The translations under genes were made by a program, and so were the position numbers. Shown here piece after piece: positions 34,360 through 44,125 of a stretch of 64,000 nt of DNA. This DNA comes from Eucommia ulmoides (lineage: Eukaryota; Streptophyta; Magnoliopsida; Garryales; Eucommiaceae). The notes beneath the pieces are model-generated. The model made no database searches, was not told where the DNA came from, and saw only the letters and a list, made by a program, of their open reading frames with translations. The stretch spans positions 41,597,546 to 41,661,545 of the forward strand of contig CM028326.1 of assembly GCA_016647705.1 (NCBI GenBank), in the 5' to 3' direction. Position 1 is the first letter of the stretch; the number at the start of each line of letters is the position of its first letter.

Positions 34360-36074
34360 GAGGGACAATTTTAGACACACTATTTTGACAACCCAAAAAA
34401 CAAAAGGGAAAAAATGAGAAATAATGAAAGAAAATAATAATAATAAGATGAAAAAAGAGAATGGGAGAGAGAGAGAAAAAAAAAGGTGTGTGCGACCCCC
34501 GAAAAAGAAAAAAATATAAGTTGCTCATGGAAGCTATCACACATGGACAATTGCCACTAAGGATGAAAGAAATACCCAATCCACCAACTCGCCTGCCCGA
34601 AATTTTACCCTTATCGGCTCGGGTGTCCACTACCTAAACTGGATACACCCCGAACCCGACCGCTATTTACCAAGACCCCCATAAATTTGACATATTACGA
34701 AACCACCCTCCATATATATGGAAAAATAAAACCCTAACTTCTTATTTCTCATTTCAATTTTCTTTAGCCGTTCGATCCTCTTTCTCTTTCTCAGATCTCC
34801 AGCCATTTTTCTTCATGGCTTCCTCCTCCTTTCTAAGTCCTTGATCTCTTTTTTTCTTATTCTCTCTTAGTTCTCGATTTTTGCCCCTCAGCCTCCATCT
34901 TAGACCCTCAGATCTCCGGCCTTCGCTCCTCAAATTTTCGATCGCTCAGTCTCCATCTCGGACCTCAGATCTCCGCCGCTCACCAGCTCGGATCTCTGAC
35001 CGTATTAAGATTTGACCTGTATTGTTTTCATTTTTTTGTACTTTGAATCTATAAAATTCCTTCTCTCAGAAATTTCACCCCTACTTCTTTGTGTTTGGAT
35101 CTGAATTTTCTTCTTTGTATTTCACTGCTTGAACTTCTTTACTAGGGTTCTAAATCCTCGAAATCCGACCGGAATCCAAAGCACCCGAACCTGATGGATG
35201 TTCGACATAATCATTTTGGGGTTGGTCGAATTTTGACCCCCAAAACAATTCGGGTCGGGGGATAAAACAGCACTTCCCCCGACCCTCCCGACCTATTTTC
35301 ACCCCTAACTGCCACGCTGCAACTTGGCGCCCAAGAGGCCAATTAGGATTTTTTAGAGTTTTAGAGTGTTTTTTTTATTCTCCATTTTTCCCTATAAATA
35401 TGACCTTCATTCTCATAGTTCAGGGAGCCAACTTTTAAAGAAAAATCCATCTAAGAGTCAATTCTCGAAGGAAAACCCATTCGGGAAGTTGCCTTTGAGA
35501 AAAAAAAAACAAAAACAAAACCATTTCCAAGGGATTTTTGCTAGAACATGTATGTTTTTTCATTTTAGTATTAGTTATCTATTGTTTTTGTATTTTCTCT
35601 CCATCTCTTAAGTGCTTTATTTTGCCATCCTTATCTTTTTATCGCATTTTAAATTACCACAAATTAAATTCCTGTAATTTAATTCTTGATAAGTCATCCT
35701 ATGATTCAATAAAAATGCCAAGACAAGGGTACCTTTTCGAGCCTAGCCTGCGAGCGTTAGATAAGAATCTTTACATTTTTTGCATTTCAATTATCTTTCT
35801 ATTGAATTTAGGCCCTTAAACCATCTATTTAAAATAAAATAAAAAATGTTGTTATTATTGGAAAAAAAATAATGTTGCTACACCCAAATTCGGATTTTGA
35901 AAAGAAAAATATTAAAAAAAAAATTAAAGTTAGAAAAACAAGTAAGTTTGTTTTGTAAAAAATAACTCCTATAAGCCTTGTGGCGAGTTCAACAATTCTA
36001 TAAGTTGAGGGAGAGATTTTTATACCACCGATTTAATTTCCCAAATAGAGTGGAATTTAGAAATTGTTGGTTTA
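34360..36074 (+). mobile_element. LTR-like block related to 28588-30600, carrying a hAT insertion
   Basis: The parts before 34557 and after 35308 read together as one LTR-like segment. It has a TATA-like box (CCCTATAAATATG, about 35390), a GGGAGCC leader, GATTCAATAAAAATGCC and GAGTGGAATTTAGAAA.TG.TGGTTT. All have counterparts in the 28.8-29.6 kb block. It stops where the Copia coding remnant begins. Confidence 0.5.
34558..35307. mobile_element. hAT-type non-autonomous DNA transposon, 750 bp
   Basis: The left end TAAGGATGAAAG and the reverse complement of the right end (TAGGGGTGAAAATAGG) are imperfect terminal inverted repeats of the hAT style. Eight-base flanks ATTGCCAC (34550-34557) and ACTGCCAC (35308-35315) match at seven positions, the hAT target-duplication length. 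The interior has GC-rich 'CCCGACC'-type subterminal motifs, a TATA-like ATATATGGAAAAATAAAACC (about 34712) and CT-rich leader-like sequence. No transposase is encoded. Confidence 0.75.
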
Positions 36075-39000
36075 TAGTGGATTCCAAATTAGTGGTCAAT
36101 CAAGCTGAAGATCTTCAAGTCATTATACATGACATTCTCGTTGACGGAATGTCGTTGAGTGAATCATTTCAAGTAGCCTCTATCATTGAGAAGTTACTAC
36201 CGACCTAGAGTGATTTGAAAAATTATCTCAAGCATAAACACGAGAAGATGAATGTTGAAGATTTGATTGTAAGGCTTAGAATTGAAGAGGAACATCGTTT
36301 TGCTTAGAACCCTGATAGTCGTCATTCTATAAACTCAAAGACAAATGTTGTGGAGATTCACAAGACCAATAAGAAATAAAAGTTTCAAAGCCTTGGAACG
36401 AGTCAAAACCTTGGTCCCAAATGAAACAAAATGAAGAAATTCAAGGGAAACTACTTCTATTGTGGAAAGGTTAAACATCGTGCAAGTGAATACCATGTGA
36501 AACATAATGGAAATAGGTTCACACATCAAGCTAATGTGACTAAAGTCGAGCACCTTAATTTCAATGTTTCTGAGATGAATCTTTCCGCAGTGGTGTCTAA
36601 AGTCAACTTGGTTGGCAACCCTATAGAATGGTACATAGACACTGGGTCTACACACTATATCTACTCAGATAAGAGAATGTTCATCACTTATCAACCGGTG
36701 GATCAAGAGAAACAAATGAAAGAAAGATTGTGTTAAAAATGACTTTTGGGGAAAGAGCTTACTCTGAATGATATGCTTTATGTGTTAAACATTCACAAGA
36801 ATTTAGTTTCCGGATCTTTGATGAGTAAGAAAAAGTCTAAACTGGTCTTTGAGGCTGAAAGTTGTAATAACCCAAAGTGGAATGTGTGTGGGAAGGGATT
36901 ATATGAATTAAGGCCTCTTCAAATTAAATGTAATGACTGTGATTCCAAAAGCTAATAAAACTATATCTTATATTTATATGATTGAGTCAAATGATGTTTG
37001 ACATACTAGATTAGGACATGCTAATTATGGTGCTTTACATAAATTAATTAGTTTAGATTTATTAACAAAATATAAAATTGGTTCAAATCATAAATGTGAG
37101 ACTTGTGTGGAGTTCAAGTTAACTCGAACTTCTTTTCAATCCATTGAGATAAGTATTGAACCTCCAGAGTTAATTCACACAGATATTTGTGATTTAAAAT
37201 TTATGCAAACTAGAGGTGATAAAAAGTATTTCATTACTTTTATAAATGATGTCACAGGATACAATTATTTTTATCTTCTAAGGAGTAAGGATGAAGTCTT
37301 AAAAAAAATTATGCAATAAAAGAACAAAGTTGAGAATTAACTTAGCAAAAAGATTAAAGTTCTTCGAAGTGATATCAAAAAGATTAAAGTTCTTCGAAGA
37401 TTAAAGTTCTTCGAAGTGATAGTGCTCAACACGGAATAATTTATCAAACAACTGCACCTTATTCACCTCAACAAAATGGAGTTGCTAAGAGGACAAATCA
37501 AACTTTAAAGGAAATGATGAATGATATGTTGATAAGTTCTTATCTAACTCCGAATATGTGGGGGGAAGCATTGCTTACCTCCAATTATGTTCTCAATAAT
37601 TGTCACATAAGAAATTGAACAAAACTCTATCTGAAATGTGGAAAGGTAAGACTCCTACTTATAAATTCTTGAAAGTGTTGGGGGTGTTTTGCTAAGGTAG
37701 CGGTTCTTATTCCTAAAATGACTAAAATAGGACCCAAAACAATTGATTGCATATTCACTGGGTACGCCCATCATAGTCGTGCTTATCAATTTTTAGTTCA
37801 CAAGTTTGAGATTAAAAAAGTACATGAGAATACAAAAACAGAATCCAAAAATGCATTATTTTATGATGATATATTTCCTTGTAAGACTCCTCGAGAATTG
37901 GATTCTTCAAACAGAACGTTTTATACTACCATTGGTGAAGTTCAAAATGAAATATTTTGGAAGATAATGAACCTAGACGTAGTAGAGGCTAAGACAATAA
38001 AGTCATTTGGTCTTGACTTTCTTACCTATATGGTAGAAAGTGATCCTAAAAGGTTCAATGAGGCGATATCAACTCCTGAAGCACCATTTGGGAAAGAAAC
38101 TATAAATAGTTAAATAAAATCCATCTCATAAAATCATACATGGGAACTAGTAGATCTACCATCCGATTCCAAACCCCTGGGCTGTTAGTGGATCTTTACA
38201 AAGAATATTAAAGCAGATGGATTAATTGATAAATACAAACCTAGACTTGTGGCTAGAGATTACAAGAAAAGAGAAAGTGTTGATTACTTTGACACGTACT
38301 CACTGGTTACTATAATAACATCCATCAGAATGTAAATAACTATACTAGCTATACATAATCTTGAGATACATCAAATGGATATTAAAACAACTTTCCTAAA
38401 TGGTGAACTAGATGAAAAAGTCTACATGGAACAACTTGAAGGGTTTGTTTCTTATGGCAAATAGAATCAAGTTTGTAGACTTATTAAATCTTTATATGGA
38501 CTTAAACAAGCACTGAAACAGTGACATGAGAATTTTGACAAAGTTATGATGTCAAATGGATTTAAAATCAATAAATGTAACAAATAAACATTCTAAATTC
38601 AGATATTTCATTGTATACCTTTATGTAGATGACATGCTAATTATTGGTAGCCACAATGACATTATTAAGTCTACCAAAAAGATGTTAACCAGTAAGTTTG
38701 ATATGAAAAATTTAGGTGTTGCTGATATAATTCTAGGAGTTAAAATTTCTTAATCTACTGAAAGACTGGTATTATCGCAATCTCATTATATTGAGAAGAT
38801 ATTAAACAAGTATGATACTAGCTTAAGCTAAAACACCTATTGATGTGAATAGTCATCTGACTAAGAATAGTGGTGGAAGTATCTCTCAGTTAAAGTATGC
38901 TTGAATAATAGACATTCTAATGTATTTAATGAATTGTACTAGACCCGATATTTCCGGTGAGCAGACTAAGCAGATATACTAGCAATCCAGGAAACGTTAA

Positions 39001-39500
39001 CTGGAATGCGATAATTAGGTTCTTAGATACTTAAGGTATGCCCTAAACTATGGATTGCATTACACCAAATCTCCAGTTGTACTTGAAGGTTTTAGGGATG
39101 CTAATTGGATAACAAATTGTAAAGCTACTAAATCCACAAATGGATACATCCTTGCACTTGGAGGAGGAGCTGTCTCATGAAAATATTCCAAACAAGCATA
39201 TATTGCAAGGTCTATAATGGAATGTCAGTTTATTGCTTTAGACAAAGTAAGTAAAAAAGTATAATGGCTTCGTCAATTTTTAGAAGATATTCCAATATGG
39301 ACGAAACATGTGCCAGCTATTTGTATACATTGTGATAGCCAATCTGCAATTGGTAGGGCACAAAGTAGTATATATAATTGTAAATCTCGACAGATACGAC
39401 GCAGACATAATACCGTTAAACATTTACTCTCAAATGGAGTTATCACAATTGACTATGTAAAGTCAAAGGATAATATTGTGGATCCGCTAACCAAAGGGTG
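36075..39500 (+). pseudogene. Ty1/Copia gag-pol remnant, heavily decayed
   Basis: Plus-strand Copia domains appear in order. The gag part (VVNQAEDLQVIIHDIL) lies at about 36.08-36.3 kb. A knuckle remnant and protease (WYIDTGSTHYIY, about 36.63 kb) follow. Integrase occupies about 37.0-37.7 kb, with ELIHTDICDLKFMQTRGDKK, then NMWGEALLTSNYVLN. Next come the IDCIFTGYAHHSRAY region (about 37.74 kb) and RT at about 38.2-38.9 kb with the VDDMLI catalytic motif. RNase H is at about 39.05-39.5 kb (CDSQSAI, then VDPLTKG). It has many breaks, on the order of a dozen or more, and no usable ORF. The order gag-PR-IN-RT-RH is diagnostic of Copia; the lineage was not settled. Confidence 0.85.
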
Positions 39501-40560
39501 AACTAGAGATAGTGTGTACTACTCATCAAGGGGAATTTAAAACCTACTCTAAGTCTTATACCCATTCCTACGATGAATCAGTGATAAATATAAGTATTAA
39601 GGATAAGTTTTGCTTTTAATGATTCCTATAGCTTGAAAATTTGAAGTAGGGTATACGGGATACTCTTGACATAGTATAATTATATGCAAAAAGTTATTAA
39701 GGTTTTAATGTGATTTTAATTCTAAAAGTAACCCAATTGAGATTAGTTGAAGACTAGGATGTATAAGCAATTCCATATCGATTGTGGAGAAAGAACTTGA
39801 GCGCCTTATCAAGCTATAAGTTGTAAGCAATCCCACATTGGTTGTGGAGAAAGAACTTAAGCTTATATCAAGTTATAAATTAGAAATAAAGGTAAAACAC
39901 TAAGCAATGAACATTTAACTCGAGTCGGGTTAATCCGATCCAGATTTGGATAGGGTTTGGGTTGGATCTAGACCCACCAGGATAGTTTTAATTTTGAATA
40001 AGTAGCAGTTAAACAGTTAATCAACTACTTAACAGTTAATTTTTAAATAGCACCAATGAACAAACATGAAAGTTCATTGGTGACCATTCGTGTGAATGTT
40101 CACGCAAACAAATGCTTTTTCAAAAATTGCATCAATTTAATAGTGTTTTTTAGTCTTCTATAAGTAGCAGATTCCACATTCATTTTAATTTGTCTAATTC
40201 ACAACATTATTATTTCATATCACCACCAAAGCACAAAACATATAGAATTTTATGAAATTTCAAGTACAAGTTCAATTTGCCAAAATTTTTTGTTTCAAAT
40301 GTTTGTTCCAGAAACTTGAAGATCGTTGTACCTGGGAGATAAATGTCCATTCTAGATAGTGAATGTTCATGTTCTGCATCTATGAGTGAATGTTCACATC
40401 ACTATTCTGGTTTGATGTACACTTATAATCATTCATAGAATTTTCATATTTTGGTTTATCATCTATACAATCTTTAGTTAATGTTCACATCAATATAACT
40501 ATTATTAGTTTTATTTTTTTATTATTTAAGTATTTATTTTGAAATTTCAGTAATTATCAC
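39501..40560 (+). other. Probable 3' flank or LTR remnant of the Copia fossil
   Basis: Contains two copies of AGCAATCCCACATTGGTTGTGGAGAAAGAAC-like text (about 39765-39800 and 39825-39855), of a kind frequent in Copia LTRs. No clear LTR ends were found. An 11-bp perfect inverted repeat forms a hairpin at 40051-40082. Confidence 0.4.
40051..40082. repeat. Perfect 11-bp inverted repeat (hairpin)
   Basis: CACCAATGAAC at 40051-40061 pairs with GTTCATTGGTG at 40072-40082 across a 10-base loop. It is followed ten bases later by the GTGAATGTTCAC word. Confidence 0.9.
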
Positions 40561-40899
40561 CAATAGTAGTTTGACTGAATTACACTCTATATTTCTTCAT
40601 CACTCACGTCCTAATAATTCAAATTAAAATACAACGATTATACTTTTCATTAAAGCTAACGGACAAACCTAAAAAAGTTAAAATTAATAAATTATTTGAT
40701 ATTGATTGCTATTTATATTCCTAATCAAGTTAAATAATAGGGTTGATCTAATTTGACTTTCTCTCTTCCCAATTAACCTTTTAAATAAAAAGGTTATTAT
40801 TTAAAGCTTTTTAGAAACATTCTTAGATTTATATCCCTAACAGTTAAGAAGTAGATATAGATGGACATTTATACCCCTTGTACAAAAATAAACCCTAAG

Positions 40900-41120
40900 C
40901 CTAATTTTTCATATTCCATAGCCGCTCAACTCTATCCATTTTCTTCATAGCCTATTTGTACTTCTCATCTCTATCATTTTTCTTCATATTCCATAATCCT
41001 AATAATTCATATTCCATAGTCGCTCAATTCCACCTCTCATCTCCATCCATTTTCTTCATAGCTTCTCAATCAATTCCACCTTTCATCTCTATCCATTTTC
41101 TTCATAATCGCTCAACTTCG
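40900..41120. repeat. ~60-bp imperfect tandem repeat
   Basis: Three to four units containing GCTCAA.TCCACCT, CATCTC.ATCCATTTTCTTCATA.. The frames crossing it are short. Confidence 0.65.
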
Positions 41121-41744
41121 CCTTAGCACAGCTTTGTCGTCGCCGTCATGTCGTTCATTTCATTTTGATCAACACTGTCATCTACCTCTTCTCTCTCTCT
41201 CGACCGCAAACCATGTCTCAACCCCCAAAAATATTGTCTTAATCGTCCATCTCAAATCGGCGAAAGGCGAACGGTGCGGCTGCTCTAGATCGGTAAAATA
41301 TGAACAACTTGGCTTGAAATGTCTAGATCTGGAATCGTGGTGAACGACAAAAAGCGGTCCTACGTTCACTATCGCTGTTTGCCACCGCTATCGTTCAACC
41401 TTCAAATCTCTCTCTCTTTCTCTCTCATTCCGAACCAGTGAACCATTGCCCCTCTCTCTTTCTCTCTCTCGTTTATCTTCCCCAGATTTGGTTAAATTGC
41501 AGATTTATTTTCGCTGTGTATGGGTGATTTTGCAGATGTTCAGATTTGGTGCATGTTCATACTTGTTTGTTTTTCGTCGATCTTTTAGTTTTTTTTTTTC
41601 AATGTTGTTGTTTTGTTTTGTTTTTGTTAATGTTTTGCACTTGGAGTAGATCTGTTTTGATTTTGTTAATTTTTGTGGAGTCATGTTTATTCATGTGATT
41701 TATTCATGTGAATGATCTTTTGCTTGATCATTAGGGTTCTTTGA
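41121..41744. other. CT-rich stretch, no recognised gene
   Basis: Long CTCTCTCT tracts (about 41195, 41410, 41455), then T-rich sequence. Short frames on both strands show no domain. Confidence 0.4.
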
Positions 41745-42226
41745 TGTACTTAATTTGTGCTTTGATGAATGTTCACACGGGTTTTGGATATATTTTGATT
41801 TAGTTTTCGAGTGACAGTGTAATTTGTGATTGGTGAATCTTCATACCGATTTCGTTTTTGTTGATCTTAGGGGATTTTCAGTGTCTTGATTTGTTGTTCT
41901 TGGGTGTTTTGAGTGAATGTTCATGTGGGTACATGAAACGGTTAAGCCAATGTGTCTTTTGTTGATCTTAGTTTTTTTTTTTAATTTGATTTGTTTTGGC
42001 TTTCGATGAATGTTCAAACCGAGTTTATGTTTCAGATCTGTTTTGATTTAGTTTCAAGATAAATGTGTCATTTTTGGTTGGTTAATGTTCATCTTGATTT
42101 TATTTTTGTTGATCTTAGGGGTTTATCAATGTCTTGATTTCATTGTTCGTGGTGCTTTTGGGTAAATGTTCGTGTGGGTTGATGAAATGTTCACACCGGC
42201 CGATTTGTTTTTCGTTAATCTTATTT
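41745..42226. repeat. Tandem pair of ~240-bp units
   Basis: GATGAATGTTCA, TTTTGATTTAGTTT, TTTGTTGATCTTAGGGG and CAATGTCTTGATTT recur in the same order about 240 bp apart. The two units are diverged by roughly a quarter. Confidence 0.65.
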
Positions 42227-42739
42227 TTATTTTTATTTCAATTTTTTTGATTTCGGGTATTGTTGGTGAAGGTTTAGACGGGACTATGCTTTGTTGATTT
42301 ATTCATGTAATGAATAATGAATATTCACAATAGCAGAATCAGAATTAAAACATTTAAAAATACAAAATAAAAATAGTAATGTTCACTTCTTGATTTTTTT
42401 AAAAGAATGATAATATATGTAAATAATAGAAAAATATGAATAAAGAAGAGATAATTATTTCATAAAAATCTATCAGGACTAAAAAATCTATTATGGTAGT
42501 TGGAGGTCCATTTTTTTATTTATATATCTCTTAAGAATTATATAATAAATTTCTCAAAATAATATCCATTTGCCCTTTTCTTTTCTTTTTTGAGAAATTT
42601 ATTATTTAGTCCTCAAAAGATGGTAAAATTATAAAACAAGTCTTTGACTCAAATAATTAAGTTTATAGTTTTCAAAGAAACTATAGAAAAAAATCCCCAA
42701 CAAATGTCCTCTCTATTTATTCTTATTTACGAACCGTGC

Positions 42740-43045
42740 CATTGGAACTTCTGTGTAAATGTTCACTCAGTATTTCACAACAATATTTGAGTTCACCCAT
42801 TATTTCACTCAACAATAGCCCACACGTTCTGTGTGAATGTTTATTCAATATTTATGATCACTCAATATTTCACTCAACAAATAATTCACACATTCTGTGT
42901 GAATGTTCATTCAATATTTCAGACACAATATTTCAATTCGCTCAATATATTCACTCAACAAATATTTACACTTCTGTATGACTGTTCACTTAATATTTCA
43001 GAACAATAAAAAATAAATTGGTGTGAATATTCACCAAACCACATT
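42740..43045. repeat. ~70-bp tandem units with TCTGTGTGAATGTTCATTCAATATTT core
   Basis: Four to five units, each with CACA.TCTGTGTGAATGTT, CAATATTTCA and CACTCAACAA. They carry four copies of the GTGAATGTTCA word. Confidence 0.75.
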
Positions 43046-43100
43046 CCGTAATGAACATTCATTAAAACAAATCCACAAAAAAACATAAACATGAACGTTC

Positions 43101-43990
43101 AAATCTGGAATTTCAGATCTTGAAATTTCCAGATTTGAGAGAGAAAGAACAGCGAACAACGAGCATGAGTTGTATGGCGGCGTTGACGAAGTTAAACCGC
43201 TGAGGGGCAAACACAGCTGGATGACAGGCAACAAGGGCAGATGGCAGCGAGAGTTCACTGAGCGGATTTGAAAATAGAGCTCATGGTGCTTCCAGTTACC
43301 ATGAAAACTGTCATATTTGAACATATATGTCTGCATCAAGATCACCATCATCAAAACACCAACCAAACAGCTTTACTATTTAAGACTTCATGTTTTATTA
43401 TTTTTCAATTGTCACAAGGAAAAATAAGCAAGATCAAAATGATAATAGAGTTTTCAGTGAGACTATGAAAAATGAGAGAGAAGAGAGAGAGAGAGTCGAC
43501 TTGGTAGAGAAAGAAGAGTGTAAATTAGGGTTTCTCTAATTTATATATATAAAGGTATAAATGTCTATTTATTAAATTGGTCAATGATCAAATGATTAAA
43601 TACTAACAATATTTTATAAAATGACTACATTACAATATAAGTATTTAAAAAGATTTTTTCTAAATGGAATCTTAAATAAGGGGTATTAAATAATTTTATT
43701 TTATTTTTTCGTTTCCTTTGTTCTCTTAAATCGAGTTGGATAGGTCAAATTAGATTTATGGATAAATTTATTATTGGAAATTTTTTGAGAAATTTGAAGA
43801 TTCAAAAATTTTTTAAGAATCATTTTATATATAAAAAATTCACTGTTACAAAATTTCATAAAGTGATATTTTTATAGTTTGAGATTTTTGGACAAATTTT
43901 TTTTTATTATTTGATATAATTCTGTAAAATAATTAACCGTGAACCAACTGATGAATATGAAGTACCGATCAAATCCGACTTTTTAAAGTG
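43101..43990. other. Intergenic DNA upstream of mtSSB
   Basis: A purine-rich GAGAGA tract lies near 43.48 kb. GGTATAAATGTC (about 43545) is the inverted counterpart of GACATTTATACC at about 40864. Otherwise AT-rich with nothing recognised. Confidence 0.4.
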
Positions 43991-44125
43991 TAATTAAAGC
44001 TTTATTTTTTTCAGCCGGAGATTTCTACTCCAAGATGAGCAACGCGACCAGGGTTTTACATTTCAAATAAAGCTAGGGTTTAATCTCCGTAAACAGAGAG
44101 CTGACAGACATAATCACAACATTCA
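43991..44125 (+). promoter_or_regulatory. Probable promoter-proximal region and 5' UTR of mtSSB
   Basis: The 135 bp before the start codon contain two telo-box-like motifs, CAGGGTTTTA (about 44048) and CTAGGGTTTA (about 44073). This element is common just downstream of the transcription start in plant housekeeping genes. No convincing TATA box was seen. An in-frame upstream ATG (44034) is followed by a short frame only. The transcription start is not determined. Confidence 0.45.

Larger units (their letters stand above)
40092..43100. repeat. Dispersed GTGAATGTTCAC word family
   Basis: About 17 exact or one/two-mismatch copies occur at roughly 40092, 40359, 40386, 40477, 41764, 41911, 42005, 42081, 42163, 42184, 42313, 42378, 42751, 42833, 42898, 42975 and 43020. 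Two inverted copies lie near 43050-43095. The word is itself nearly palindromic (GTGAA..TTCAC). No coding sequence spans them. Confidence 0.7.

Noticed and set aside
41134-41649. Short frames in the CT-rich stretch at 41.1-41.6 kb
   Set aside because: Low complexity, no domain, and they run through CTCTCT tracts.
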